From contig VXAA01006530.1 of the NCBI GenBank assembly GCA_013399115.1, positions 356,610 to 420,609 of the forward strand: 64,000 nucleotides of DNA. The letters are read 5' to 3'. The notes beneath the pieces were generated by a model. That model searched no databases, was not told the DNA's origin, and saw nothing but the letters and a program-made list of their open reading frames with translations. Shown piece after piece: positions 46,115-60,900 of this stretch. The position numbers and the translations under genes are program-made. Every line of letters begins with the position of its first letter. The stretch's first letter is position 1. This DNA is from Anseranas semipalmata (lineage: Eukaryota > Chordata > Aves > Anseriformes > Anseranatidae).

Positions 46115-49100
46115 TGTCATTTCACAAGGGATATTTGAAAATGTAAGCATATCTCTATACTCAGCATCTCTATGCTCAGACGTTCACTAATATAAAAGAG
46201 GAATGTGATAGATGGGGTTAGAGAGGCTTCTTTGTTTTCCTTTTTTGCTTCCAGCTCTGGAATGAAGCGCAACTTCTTAGTGGTCTGAGTACCCTTAAAA
46301 AATAGGTTGTTATATCATACGAATAGCATTATCTTTAATGCTTGTATAAACAAATCACTTTTTTTTTTTTATTGCAAAGTCATTTGTTGTTGTTTGCCTC
46401 TTTCACAAAGGTGAATGGAAACTGAACTTCTTGTCCTGCATGCTTGTTTTGTATTTAAATGTCACTTAAGTTGGGAAACACAACTAATCTCTAAAACATC
46501 CATTATAGACTATGCATTAGTTTTTACCTACTTCTAATACTTTGAAGAACTGTATGCAAATTGCTTAGTCCATGAAACTGATACTGTTTCAATTTATATA
46601 GAGTGAATTAGCAATGTTTAGGAAATGGAAACATGCTGTAGTTTGGAGGTTTAGAGTAAAAAATGCGTAAATGGTTAAAAGTGCTGACAAATATTTAAAA
46701 ATTCTGAAGTAGTAGGCAGTGAGAACAAAAAGTAAGATCACCACTACAAACAGATGGTTTGGTTGGAAATCTTAAATCTGAAAGAAACACTGCTTCATAT
46801 GAGTGTATTTTCAGCAGTGGGTATGAAGGGATATTTGTTCCTGTTCTTCGTAAGAATAGGTTTCACAGCCTGATTCCTTCTAAGGCTGCTACTGCAAAGG
46901 CAGATGATTTAATACAGGCAAACAGTATTCCTAGTGTTACTGTGGAACTAGCGGAAGTAGTGAGGAGATATTGCATGATGGAATGTGCACAAAATACAAA
47001 TGCTGAATGAGCAAAAGCACGAGTAAGGCTTTTATGATGGTTCAGAAACAGATAAGCATTGATATTTTGGAATCCAAATTTTGGGCAAAGTGTTGGGCCT
47101 ATACAGAGTACAATACATGGTAAAGTCAGTAAATATAAGGTTTAAAGAGAAGAATTCTGTTAGTTAAACTTGCTTGGGACACCTGAGTTAGAATGTCATG
47201 TGTTTTGTTTCTTTAATCACTTCTTAAGGCTCAGGAAACTGTCAGAATTCAGGCAGCAATCAGAGACTATTAAGTCCATCTTCACAGAGCTCCTGGACAA
47301 CATGCATACAGTGTTCCATCACAGAGAGAGCAGTAGAAAAATTAGATGGCTGGGCTTCATATACCATTTTCAGGGAAACATCTGCAGACATAAGGCAGGA
47401 AGTGAAAATGATGAAGAGAGGATCATTTTCAAGTGCAAAACTGGATGGCAGGTGTTATCTGTCTCCATCTCTGGCCCCTGGGTCAGATTCTGGATTAAAA
47501 AAAAGGGCAAAACCATCTTCTCTACACCTAGATTTTATTTAAAGTCTAACTTACATCCTTCGAGTGATGTGCTACGACAAGAAGTCAACAAGAAAGGTAA
47601 GATGATGCAGGTTTGCATGGTTTACTGTGGTGACATTTTTCAGGACCCCGTGGGAAACTATGCATAGGAATTAGTCTTCTGGGAAAAGGGAAAGAAGCTC
47701 ACCTGGATAGCTGTTAAGGAACAGGCACGTCTGCCCTTTCCAGGCAAGAGCAGGCCTTAAAAGACAGCCCTGTACCAGAATGCAAAGCTTCTCTGGTCCT
47801 TTCCATGCTTTCAGGGCATCGCTGCTCCTATCTCATGATACAGACAGAAGTGTCTGGTCTGGAAAAGGTTCATTGGACTCCTTAATGGTTAAGCAGTCTA
47901 GAACTGTTTCATGCAAGCAGTTTGTGTTACAAGCCCTGATTTCAGAAGAAATTAACGCTGTAAATGGACATGATGCACAAAGCTGTCCATAGACTGTATT
48001 ACAGCTTTGAATTACTCCTTAGGGCAAAATTGTGAGAGAATTGTGCTTCATAGTTAAATTGTCAGTCAGGAGTCTTAGATGCTTTTTCTAGGACATAACT
48101 TAAAATTATTGCTTGCACCCACCTTGATGAATGAATAGGGGGAAGGAATACAGCTCTAGAGTTCATAAAAATGGTATGCTGCGTTATTTCATCTTGGTGG
48201 AAAAGAGGAGGTAGCCAACACGTGAGAGTGTGAAGGATTTATTCCTGTTTGGGGTTTGTCTACTGCTGTCACTTTCTACTTTAGTTTCATGGTCAGTTGG
48301 GTTTTCTCTGTTGTTACACATTGTCTTCTACATGAGACAGTGATTTTGTGTGTTTTCTGTCAAGAGTTTTTGTTCAATATCCCCACAGTCAAAAGCCTGG
48401 AATTAAACTTAGGGGCTTGGGTTTCTGCACTGAAACAAATATAGCCAAAGAGGATCTGCTGCCAAAGAAAACGGGACAAAAAAGTATGAAAAGCTTTGCA
48501 TCCTGGCTGGGTGTGTTCTCTGCTTTCAGAAAGACCATAGTCAATCTCTCAATTGGTATTTCTGTATCCTGGAAAATAGATATATCAGTAGTGGAATTTT
48601 TGAGTAAAAGCTGGAAGATGATACAGGGCGATAGTTCTTTACTAACATAAATTTCTATTGGAGTTAATCATCTTGTCCACCTATGTGAGACACATGAGAA
48701 AAATTTCCAGAGGGAGCAAAGAAGATGCAGATTATTACAGGGAAATTTGGAATATATTTGCTAGAAGGAAAACAACCCAAATCAGATTACTAATCTGGTC
48801 TTGTACAAATATTGGAATGATGACTGTAAATTTTCATTACTCAGGTGCTCTTCTGAGAAGTGTTTCTTTGTCAAATGTAAAAAGATGTCAACCCTCTTCA
48901 ACTGAGAGATCTGAGGCTCCACATGTTATATGGCTTGTTCCAGATAACTAGAAGGAATTGTAGCCAGGTCTCTGTATTAATTATGGTAAAGGTGCTATGC
49001 AATGGCTTTAAAAATGCAAATTCAAATGTACGTTATGCCATGCTTGTGAGTCCTCATTTTAAATATATGTTCCTGACAGTCTCTTCAAGGTGTTCAGATT

Positions 49101-49552
49101 CAGTATGCAAACCTGTTAAACAATGAAAAATTAACATAGGTACACTTGAAAAGTTGCATTGCAAGACATGGTTTTATTATTTTTTAGTAAAACACTTTTA
49201 ACGATATGTTTGAGAAGTATTTCATAGTCACTTAAATTTACAGCTTAACCTAAAAGTTCAATAAAGTTTCTTTCATGATAGAATTATAGAGTACCACAAT
49301 AGAAGTAAGAATATATACTGTAATTTTTATATGATGTAAGTTATATATTTTTGAAAAATCCAATGTCTTTTAAAGAACTGGGTCACATGATATTTTATAA
49401 TATATAAATATTTTTAAATTAATGCATGTCTTTTATTTATGATTAATTGTACTGGTTATATAGAGATTTGGAATTTGTTGATACTAGTTTTTTTATTTAC
49501 ATAAAACTGATTGTGATACTTTATTTTGTGAAATTATTGTGAAGCACCTCAA

Positions 49553-49558
49553 AATAAA
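49553..49558 (+). terminator. Distal poly(A) signal candidate, APOOL
   Basis: AATAAA followed by a G/T-bearing stretch (gggtgataagatggttttaa). With 49260-49265 it would mark a 3.7 kb 3' UTR. Confidence 0.4.
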
Positions 49559-49575
49559 GGGTGATAAGATGGTTT

Positions 49576-52500
49576 TAAACATCTTCCATATATTTAACTT
49601 CCATACGTTTCCTCAACTGTAGGGCAAATGGTCCGTTCCTTTTCTTTAAAGTACATAAAAGTTAATCGGTAAATTGACTAAGTCACACCTGTTTCACTAA
49701 TGTTGGGGAAAAAAATAACTTCACCTGCGAGGTACTGAAACATGCATTTCTTGTAGAAATCATCAAGAAATCATGTCACGCAGGACATATTGTTACACAG
49801 TATTCAGTTGTTTGTGTGTGTTAAATTTTGAGAAGTGCTTCCATCTTCTTTTCTTGATAATTTCCTTTCAAGAATGCTGAATGCTGACAAAAAAAGCCTT
49901 TTATCCATATTGGAGGAGTGGCACATTGTTTAAGGAATGAGATAGATAGCAAATTCATTTACCTCAGAATGGCTCCATGATAATCTTCCAGGTAAAGTAA
50001 TTTGTCAATCCAAGGGTTATAAATAATAAATAATGTTATACATGTTGTAAACTACAGTGTAACTACCTGGACCAAATAAAAAAAGTGTGAATAATTAATG
50101 TGCCCATTTTAAATAGTAGATTGTCATTATGACTCTTGAATAAATTAGTAGATATTTTAAAGATTAATGCATTGGTACAGCTATCTTGTAGTGACAGTTT
50201 TGAGTATTTCTGAATACCATTAAACTACATAAATGTGTATTTAAAATCCAAAAAGAAAGTGCAGTAATACAAAGTCTAAACTTTTTAAAAGGAGCATTCA
50301 TATGCACTAGATTGTGTGTAGTTTTTATTTTAAATTGCAGGGATTCTAGGAAGAAAAGCTCAGGTATGTGCTGATAGTAAGTTACAGTCAAGAAGATAGA
50401 GTGTAATCAAAACCATTTCAGAAGTTATCGTACTATTTATATTACCACAGTAGTGATGAGCTCTTCCTATAGACCAGAGCAACTGTACAAACCAAACAGA
50501 AATGCTAAGGAGAAGGAAATCTAAACAGGTCTAAACTGAGGCTGCCATGTTTTTAACTGCTGGTAACTTTTATATGCTTTATTTGTAGCAATCCTAATAA
50601 CAATATTTGAGAAGTTTGTAGCTTACTTTCTGTTTGTGTCTCCTTCAGAACCTTTGCAACTCAACAGTAGTAGAAAGAGTGTTATCCAAAGCTGTCTTGA
50701 AGCAGATCTGAAATTAACGTTAAAGCTAATGAGCAGTTGACCAGCTTCAACCATTGATTTTGGTCAGTAACTTTGCTTTAGTTAGAGGTAAAGGAGGAAA
50801 TAGAGTCAGTCTAGCTGTACTCTATACCTAGATTGTAGCTGTAGAATTCATAACTTTCCACTTGATTTTGAATGTTCCAGAAACAGTAAGAGAAGGAAAC
50901 GAGTATGTTGTAAAATGTGAAGCTAAAAATGGTTTGGTTTCTGTGGCATAAACTTACTCCATTGTTTCATTTGTTCTCACATAACTAGGCACTAAAAAGA
51001 AAAACCTTACCAATGGCCTCTGCAACCCTTCTGTGAGACCTCGCCCAAACCTGTTGCATTCAGTAGAATCCCAGCGTGCAGTAGATAGCCAATAGTTTGT
51101 ATTTGGTAGCGCACATCATTAGAAAACTCACCTGGGTAAAAATTGCAAATTAAAACATTCCTGCATCTTTTGTTCTAATCAAATTTAAAAGCCCTAGGTG
51201 GAGGTGTGTGTTTATCTCACAACATGAAGTACCTGTGTTTGATGTTTAGCATTCAGCAGTTGTGAGCTGGAGCCAGAGGGAAAATTTTTTGTCAGCTGGA
51301 AGAGCAAAGCGTTTGTACCAACAGGTACTTACACTTCTGTGTTAAGTCTAAAGAAAGATGACAGTTTTTCTTACTGAGGTATATGTTAATTTCTCTTTTC
51401 TTGTAAGAGAAAACTGAGTGTGATTCCGGGATCTGTTGTGAAACAGTCTTCTGGCAGGGCTGAGAATCTTATCTGCTGCTCTGGAATTAGTGTGCTGTTG
51501 GCCTTACAGTCAAAGCAGTAGTGTTTTAAGAATTTACAATATGCCAGGCATTGATTTTTACAGATAATTATTTATCTTTTGAAAAATAAAGGTTAAAGTT
51601 TACCTTTCCCTGTTAATGTAACTGCATTTGGCATGTGTTCATAAGCAGCTATTTCCTGTTAAACAAAGAAATCTGTGTTGGGATTTTGAATTAGGGGGAA
51701 GTGTCAAGAGCATGATCCTAAAAACTAGTGTTTGTGCTAACTTAAACTTCAAAACAGCTAATCTTTTACAAACTTTGGGTGTATCTCCATTTATTCCTGT
51801 GTGTTCTTCAGGATGATAAGGCATTCATACAGATTGAGGATACTACTGCACAGTGAATTTTTTTCAGGGAACATTTGAGGTATACCAGAATTGTCCTTTT
51901 TTGTGTGTACCAGAATTGTCCTTTTTTGTGTGTGTGTTTCAGCCTACTGCGGAAACTGCAAGGGTAAAACTGTATAAACTGAGTACAATGTGACCAAAGT
52001 AATCCTTTGCATTTTGCAATTGCATTTTTTCAGTAGTTAGAGGTACTAAACAGTATAATTTTGAAATTGAACTACCTTTTTTTTTTTTTTTTTTTTTAAT
52101 TGTGATTATGGGGAGAAATGCCCTTCTAAATCATCTTTAGTTAATTTCCAGTCTCTTTCAGAAGGAAAAGGACAAGCTTCCCTTCTGTTACAAGAAGCTG
52201 GTTTCTTGGTATCTTTTATGTAACTGTCAGCTTTACATAGGATGCAGTGATTTTAACTAATCAAGTGTGAGAAAATCTTGTTTGCATCCCCATGATTATC
52301 ATAACTATGTTATTTAGGAAAGTCTTTTCAGGTAAGTGCAACCTGTTGCCTTTCAATAAGTGTTGTTACAATACTTTATACAAACAGGTAAATTACTTCT
52401 GTATGATCTTGTAGTGATTTGTTAGAACAAAGTTAAGGAATTTAAGTTTCTAAGCTAATAACATCTTCACTGGGAAAAGTGTTCCCAATACCGGGAATAG

Positions 52501-55500
52501 TACTTTATAGATCATAACTGTCATATATTAATAAAGGTCCAAAAGCAGTTTTGCAAAATGCATTCTCATCCCAAAATAATAAAGTGCATCTAAAGTTTGG
52601 GTGGAAGCCAAGGCACAGGGGTTATTTCTAGACTGATCCAAGTTAATTGTTAGACCACAGAATTTTGGCACTTGGAGTAGCAGATGGTCTCCAGTCTCTT
52701 TAGTTTATATCAAGACCTTCAGTGACTGCAGTGCATGTTCTGCCTTCAAATGCTCAGACCACCCAGATCCTGATGACTGGAACCTGACAATCAAGTTTCT
52801 CATGTTCATTACTCTTGTAGTGACAAAAAGGTGACAGACAATTTTTTGGGAAGCCATGCTGCATACAGAGCACTGAAAGTTTACTTACACAAATTTTATG
52901 GAAAAAAAAGTTATGTTTGAGGAAGGTATGAATCGAGGAAGGTTAAACTTTTGGAAATACCTGTCTATTTCTTTAAGAGTGCTGTTGTAAGTCTTGCACA
53001 TTAGCCTACTAACCTTCATTTGTTTTGTAAGTCTGTATCAAAATACTCTCCCTTGTTTGCAACCTACTGTACAGTTGAGGCATTGGAGAGAGTGAGAAGC
53101 TCGATATGGTTTCAGTTACTGCTATTTTTCCCTTTCCTATTTCAGTTTTTAAGTATTCATTTAGAATGTAATGGTGTATTGTTGAATGTTGGAAATTTTT
53201 AAGATACCAACAGAGGGCAGGATGACAGCGTGTGGGTGTGCTGCGTTGCAGTTATTTTTGCTATTCATCCTTGCCAGAGGATTTTTTTTCTTTTGATTTC
53301 TCAGAAAGGAAACAAGATTGCAAAGGAGAAAAGTTAACCAACAAAACTTAATGGTAGATACATATAATTACAGGATTGCTTCCTAGCCCTTGTCTCTTCC
53401 TTGTTAGTTTTCCTCAGGACCAGCACACCCCGCATGCCTTTCTGAGGCTCCATTCAGTCTGAAAGGGACGGAAAAATATTTTCCCTTTCTCTCATTTGTA
53501 CTTTTGTGTGTAACCTGGCTCAGGCTAAAGTTCAGGGCACATGAAGTGACTGAGGTTACTTCCCCCACCCAGGCATAGTATTCTGAGTTTCTGTTCCTCC
53601 CGTGACCCTTAACACATTTTTCCTGGGTTTAAAAGCTTCCTGCTCATCATCACGGTATAGCTAAGACTGTTAAAGGTCTTGAAAAACAAAGCGTTCATTT
53701 CAAAGTACATCTTATCAAATAGTTGATGTCTGGCTTATTCATAGCTTCAGAGAAATTGACCAGGAAATAAATAATAGAATTTTTTCTTAATAATGAAAGA
53801 GATTAAATAATAGAAATTTGGTGTTTAGCACTTTTTCCAGATCTCCATTTCTCCCTCCTCCTCTCTTCTCCCTTAGTTTTGCAGTTTCTGAAGACATTGG
53901 CATTGGTAGTACTTCAAAGGAGTTAACTTAGATTAACTAAGGCAATCAGTGGGCTGTTGATGAAATCCACTGACACCAGTGGTGTGAACGAGAAATCTTT
54001 GTAGTGCAATAAGACTTCTATTTTGATAACAGATTCAATAAGATTTCTATTCATCAACTATTATCATTAGTGAATTGGGTGTCACTACTGTGTACCATAA
54101 TTGGTAGCTCTTGCTAAGATTAGTTTGAATAAAGCAGGTTTTAAGTCAATTGTTCTTGACTGAACCAAGACCAAAATAACAATTCAGCACAAGCTCGTGT
54201 TTTTTAAGTTACAAAACATTTTACTGTGGACTCAGATGTCTGCATGTAGTAAACTGGTGGAAAGAACTTCCAAAGAGGGGGATCAAAGAGTCCTTCTATA
54301 ATTTCGTCTTTCTCAAGTTCCAGGGAAACTGAACAGACAGTAAGGGTTGATGCAGAAAATCGCTGTTACTACAAATTAGGACAGTTTATCTACTGCTACA
54401 CAAAATTACTTACAAATACTCCTCACAGTCTGGCAGTTAACTACACAGTGATTTAGAATGCGTGTATAGGCATCATGTATAAGTAGTAGCTTTTGTCAGC
54501 TAAAAAACAACTACTTTTAAATAAGTTATATGCAATGTGCTCCTAATGCCCAATATTTGTATCACTGGGTTGTGTTTACATATCTTGACGTGCAGTTTAT
54601 AATATGCAAGCTGTATGTGGAACCACAGAACCAAACTTAAAAAATGTGGTGTGGGTCAGCATAACAATCTTTATCCTTCCAGCTCTGTACAATCTTCTGT
54701 GTTACATATTCTGGTATTTTTCTCTATTTTTTACACCTAAAAATCACAAATTAATAGAGCTTTTGTTACCTTTTCAGAAGATTGTTGCATGCCATAGGTC
54801 AGAAAATCATGAGTTTCAGGTGTAAGAAAAGTTTAATTACTGTGAACATCAGATTTACTTTTTTAAATTGTCATGTTAATTCATTTCTGTATTTACACAT
54901 CACAAACAGTATCTTATGGGTTGAGATAATTTTTTTTATATTTAAGAGATTGCAGAGATGTGACTTTCTACATTGTAGAATGTAGAAAGGGGAAGTTTGC
55001 ATTGAGGAGTAATCTGAGAGAATTTAGGATGACATCTAAGTCATAGTCCTATTTTGATAGTTCTCTACATCTTGTGTGTCTGACAGTTACTTGCACTTGG
55101 ATGAAATTTGATATCCTTCTGGAAGAATAAAAGAACTTGGAAAAGAATGGAAGATTCAAAGTATTGCAGGCCACAGAAAGGAGGACAATCAAGAAGGAAA
55201 GGTGGGAAACAACAGTGTGAGGGACCCATGGAGGCAACAGATACCAGCTTTTACGTGGGGTAAGTGAAAAGGGGAAATAAACTGGTGGCACAAAGGAAGC
55301 CTTAGATTTCTGTTTGGGAGGTGTGAGCACATCTTACATACCTACCTAACATTGTGGATTGTTTTAACAGCATAAATGACAACAAAATACTTCAGTAGTA
55401 GCTGGGATAGATGCTCATTTTAGTAATAATGAACAAGGAAGATTCTAGTAAGCCTTTAAAAAGTGATCTAGGGAAGACAATATCATGGGAAAAGATGCCA

Positions 55501-57913
55501 CAACCCTAAGATGTCTTCTACCTTTCTCTGATGAGGCAGAATTTCAGAACGATCCTGAAGTGGTGTTGGACAAATTTGAAAACAGCTTGTGTTGCAAGTG
55601 TCAAAGCCAGACTTGCAACAACGGTGCTAGAAGAGAATCAGAAACTTCCAGGTAGAAAGCTGAATCTCTGGGATGTTACTTGGGATATTGACCTTCTCAT
55701 TCACCATGTCAGAGGGGAAACTTTGTGTAGGAAATAAACAGAAATGAATTCTTTCTCCTTGTTTATTTACTTCACTAAGATACTAATTTGGCCTTGTTCT
55801 TTGCCTCAGTTTCAGTTACATCTTGTTTCTACATATCCGTATTTTCTTCTGAACTAGCACCACTTAAGCAGGTAGGAAGCCACAATGAGAACTAGCATGA
55901 CAGTCCTCATCTGTCCCACGGCCTACGAGCAATGATATGACAGGCTGCTGGGATTGCTCAAATGCAACCCCCCTAAACTGAAAAAAAGTAGCCTGAAAAA
56001 TGCTAAACACAATACTATTATAGAGCAGCTGCCTGTGAATGTGTCTGCTTGTGTTCTCTGTCCCAGGAGGGCAGTACTCCTAGCTCTGTCTCCTCACAGG
56101 GACCTGTCTTCCATGGTTTCTTTGGGTAGCACTCACATTCTTTTGTAAACAAGAGTGGGGAAGACAGGAAGCGTATGGAATATAATGTGAAATGAGATGT
56201 GCAGGAATCTTGGATGTGTGGGGAAGATCCAGGGTCTGGACAGCAGACTTGGATACAAGCATTTCTGACTGAATGTGTTGTAGGGAAAAATACCAGCAAG
56301 TGCAGTTTAGTCTCTTTTCTGAACTGTAGCCTAATAAACCAATCTTTCCTTCCTTCTTAGCCTTCAAAAGCACAGTTTTTTTGCTTTTTTTCCTATCTGG
56401 CTATTTTTACCCAAAATGCATCTCCCCATTTTATGCAGTCAGATTTTTATGTTCTAACCCTTCTCTTCCAGATGGTAATATATGGACAGTATACTCTTAA
56501 AATTGAATATGGAGAATTTTTTTTAGCCTATGAAAGCTTCCCTATCTGGTTCTGATCATTCATTCCCTGCCTGTCTTGGGGATTCTTTTTATTTAAAAAA
56601 AAAAAAAAAGAAGAAGAAAATGACTGAGAACTAGAACTTTAGTTCTCGTTTTAGATATAACAAATTAAACCATACTGGGGTGGATTTTACGCTAGTAAAA
56701 TCTTAATATGAATGATCATTAAGTTGCAAGTAGTGGTGTTGATGAAGTCAGCACTATAATTTGAGATATTTATTTCTCCTAGTTATGAACAAGTGTTCTG
56801 GCTTGGTTCTAGAATATACAGGACTCCTTGTCCGCCTTGACACAAACCTCTGCCTAGCTATGACTTATACATTAACTTTTCCAAAAGACCGGTAAGGTGT
56901 AGTCATTGAATTAGGTATTTAGATCTTTTGCCTTTTAATTATTTTTGAATCTAGGGAAGGAAAACCATGCTATTAAGTAAGTTTTTGTTTCAGTTCCAAC
57001 TGTAGTAAATTGAGCTGTTGTGGTTGGGACTAGAAGCTGGTGCAATTATTCATGGGGAACAGGCATCTTTTTACCTTTACAATTGCAGATAATATCTAAA
57101 TAGAGCTGCAGTTTGGACTGAAATAAATCTAAGTGTAATTCCACATTTGCAAAAAGAAAAGAGATTCAAAGAAATTAGGACAGTGTAAAAATTCTTGTCT
57201 ACTCAGTACAGAAAGTTAAATTTCCTTTTAGAATCTGATTTGAAAATGCATAAATTTTATGGCAATAATGAAGAATAATATGCATGATATTTCATGTCAA
57301 ACTATGGGAGAAATTTTGGAAAAACCATGAGATTGAGAGTTATGAAATCATGAGAAATTCAAAAAGATTGCAACCATGTTTTGTAATCAAATTGGTTGCA
57401 GGTTGAAGAAAGAGGTGTCAGTAATACACTGTGCTGCAGCAGTGCCTAGCAATGAGAGCAGCAGACCTCATCTGTTTTAGGAGCAGAAACATCTTAAGAC
57501 CAACCCAATAATAACCTTTTAATAATCAGGTTTGTGGTCTTTATCCATGTCTTTGACATGTCTTTAAAACCGGTGTCTATTCAAAGAGTTCTGTATTCAA
57601 GTACATTCAAAGTTTGTGATCTGTTGAAACTCTTGTTGATAAAGGAATACATATTCAAAAGTTCAGAAATAATAAAGTTAATGAACATTTTAACCTAACT
57701 ACCTAGTTGCCGTAAAAGAAAATATGCTGCAGCAATACCAGGAAGTTGTTTCTGATTTAAGTTAATTAGTAATTTTTTATAGAGAAGGATGCTGTAAAAC
57801 AAGCTCAAAATCCATGATCTTTGACTTGGTACAGTCAATAACAGTAGCAGAAAGTGCATTCTGCTGTTAGCAAAATCTGGAAGAAACCATCTGTTAGCAC
57901 ACTTGGCTTCAGG
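49576..57913. other. Intergenic region
   Basis: No supportable exon on either strand. It contains a T run at 52077-52097, a 25-bp tandem duplication at 51883-51932, A-rich runs (for example 56596-56610) and short unremarkable ORFs. Regulatory sequence cannot be judged by eye. Confidence 0.6.
51883..51932 (+). repeat. 25-bp tandem duplication
   Basis: Two exact head-to-tail copies of a unit starting taccagaattgtcc and ending ttttttgtgtg. Confidence 0.95.
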
Positions 57914-57986
57914 ATGTCTGTTCTTAAAGTCTTGCTTTTCATTCTGTTGGTGGCCGGTGATTCGCTGAGTGAACAAACTTCAGAAC
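57914..57986 (+). CDS. Type I membrane protein exon 1, signal peptide
   Basis: The exon reads MSVLKVLLFILLVAGDSLSE then QTSE. The ATG is the first in frame and opens directly onto the hydrophobic signal core. The donor is gtaaga. The last base (c) completes a Pro codon with exon 2. Confidence 0.72.
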
Positions 57987-60900
57987 GTAAGAAATGGTTC
58001 CATTTTTGCTTTATAGCTTGTTAGAAGAAGGATGTTTCTATCAAATACCTAGCTAACCTTTGGTAGTGCTTCTATGGTATTGCGATCCCAATGGTATTGC
58101 TTCTGAGTAAATTCTCCTTACTGATTAGATAGAGAGAACTTTTAATTATGGGAAAACAACGAAAATGTTAAACCTTTGTGTGATGACTGCTTAACGGTGT
58201 TTGCTGTTATGAAGGTTTTCACAGTTCTTGAGTTCCATACTGCCAAGAGTATAGCGATATGTTACAGAGACATAGTTATACAAGACACAAGTGTGTTAAC
58301 TTGCACCTGTTATTCTGTACTTCTATACATTATGAAGATTGCAACCATATGAATTACAACAGAAATATTAGGTTGTCAGGTGGTTTTCAACCATTTTAAG
58401 TCAACCTGTCAAATGGGATGTATTTTAAACAAGTAAGACAATTGGATCCTTTTTCAGTAGGAAGAAATAGTATATGGATTTTAAAAAGTTGTACATTCTT
58501 TATTTAGAAAGTATTTTTAGAATTTTTTTAAGATGAACAGGGAGAAAATAGTCATTAGGAGCATGATATCCAGAATGCATTGAAAAAAGGTTATTTTAAA
58601 TGAGGAGTTAAGTTATATGGAAGTATCTCTGATTCTGTTGGCGTATGTAGGATTGGGCAGGATTTTTTTTTATGGGAAGATTTCCTATAAATCTATTTTT
58701 TTTTTTTTTACCTTTTATTATTACTATTATTATTATTATCATCATCAGTACTTTGAAGGGCTCAGCAGTGTATTCCTTAATGAAATGGAATATTATGGCA
58801 TTAATATCAAAGGGTGCACTCTAAAAGCACGTCTTCTCATTGTGAAAAGCTGTGCAAAATAATACTTGGCCTTATTGGCTGTTGGGGTTTTTTGAGTATC
58901 ATAGTGGTTCTTGGCCTTGCAACGTACAGTCTTCCAGTTCTGATTCTCTCCCTCACCTTCTCCAGCGGTGTCTTTCGGATCACTCAGTTATATGTTACAG
59001 GTTAAGATTTCAGGTACATCTCCCTAAATCATAGACTTCCCTGGCTGTGGACCAGGACCTCTGAGTCAGCTTGTACCTTCCTGGTATGAATGATGGGTAC
59101 AGCGTTCAGTCCAAGTCCTACACAGGAAAGAAACAGGTAGCAAAAGTGTGTAGGGTTTGAATGCCAAATGTGGTAACTTCTAATGTCTAATTAAGGTTTG
59201 CTAATGAGGAAATTATTTTTAGACAGCCGTATGCTTCTGTAGTACTGTAAGCAGTCAACTTCTGGAACATAATTTACTGCACACAATGTTTACCCAGTAG
59301 AAGAGTTGGAGGAGAACCCATATTAATCAAAACAAATACTTTTGTGTATGAAAATAAGGAATAATCCCAATGCAAAACACACAAAAGGTTTTGTTTGGGA
59401 TTATCGTTAGAGGGTTTGAGTCTCAAATGGGTTTTGTTATTTCTAGTCTTTGCCAACAATTCAGAGATGATATATAGTACAATTTAAATATAGCCACATT
59501 TAAATGATGTGATAGAAATTATAATAATATCACCCATACATTTTACTGGCTAATTGGAAGGGGGGTGCAAATTCAAAGTAATTTGAGCAGGTAAACCTTC
59601 ATTTCTCAAATCGTTTCAAAAGTTTAAAGGTGCAAGTCAATGGAAAGTAAGATTTAGTATTCTTTACAGAGTACTTCATATGGAAGCTTAAATTTCTGAA
59701 TTAGGAATATAGCCCACTAACAGTATGTTACTGTATAAATGCATTAAAATATTTGTTTTGTTTTAATTTACAGCCAACTGCACTGCAGTTGAGGACTTTA
59801 AGGCCTGCCTGGGTAATACAGACAGCTTCTGTCCTACCAATATTCCTTGTCAATGTAAAAATGAAAAACCTTTTTGCAGGTAGGGTCTGGTTTTCTATAT
59901 ATGCTATGTAAATGCATCTTGTCAAATACATTGTTAATGAAGAACTAAATTTAGACCCTGCAGTGTGATTCATGACAGTAGATGTTCTTCATTCACAGTC
60001 TGCATAAGATCATAAGTCTGCTACAAAGCATCACATCTGGGATCTGAGTGTAACATTTTCTTTTGTAGAATATGTGTAGGTCGTGTAATCCACAGTTTAG
60101 ATAAGTACTATAATCCTCAATTTTCACATGCTTGCTATTGTCTCAGATATTGTTCTTTAGAACTGAAGTATGTTACGACAAAGGTTTTTTATCCAGGTTA
60201 ATCAAAATCTCTTTAAAGCTTTAAAAAATTCAGATACATAAACATCCTATTCTCCATTATATATTTGCTTATTTCCTTTAAAAAAAAAAAAAAAAAAAAA
60301 CATCAAATGAGTAGAAAATCTTGTTCCTGTATCTGGCATGTTTGTTTTATTTTACATATATAGCTTGACCCTTATACTTGTTGTATGAAATCAGCAAGAA
60401 AATAACAGGGCAGAATTATGAAGCTCAGCTGATTACCTGGCTGACTCAAGGAAATAATTGCTCTGTGACCCAGTCATAATATTCAGTTGTTTATTTATAC
60501 GCAGATGACCTCCAGTTTTAGCCAATATATCAGATTAGATATTTGAGTATGCTGTCTAAATGTTTGTGCAACTCCAACAAATGCTACATTCTTGAAACTA
60601 TAAAAATATTGGCCTGGATATGATTAAAATATATAAGCATTGCATATTAATCGTAATAAGATATCTGTTTATCTGTTCTGGAGATACTGAAGGTTTCACA
60701 TTCTTACAGCTGGCAAAAAAATCTTTGACTGGAATCATGCTGTGACTAGGGTAATATATCCTGTCCTCAGCAAAGCTTATTATCTTGGTCTTACTGCAGT
60801 GCTAACCTGGATTTGCAGTTCTTGGTTGACCCGGAGCCTGGCAGAGTGCATTTGCATTAGATCTAGAATAAGATGGGTAGATACTCTCTTAGATAAGAAA

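Larger units (their letters stand above)
45823..49575 (+). other. Putative APOOL 3' UTR / downstream region
   Basis: There are poly(A) signals at 46109-46114, 49260-49265 and 49553-49558. The interval from about 46.76 to 49.13 kb carries several consecutive + strand ORFs (83, 165, 70, 100 and 97 codons) and no comparable minus-strand ones. I recognise no domain in any of them. It could be 3' UTR, a decayed element or an unannotated transcript. Confidence 0.5.
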
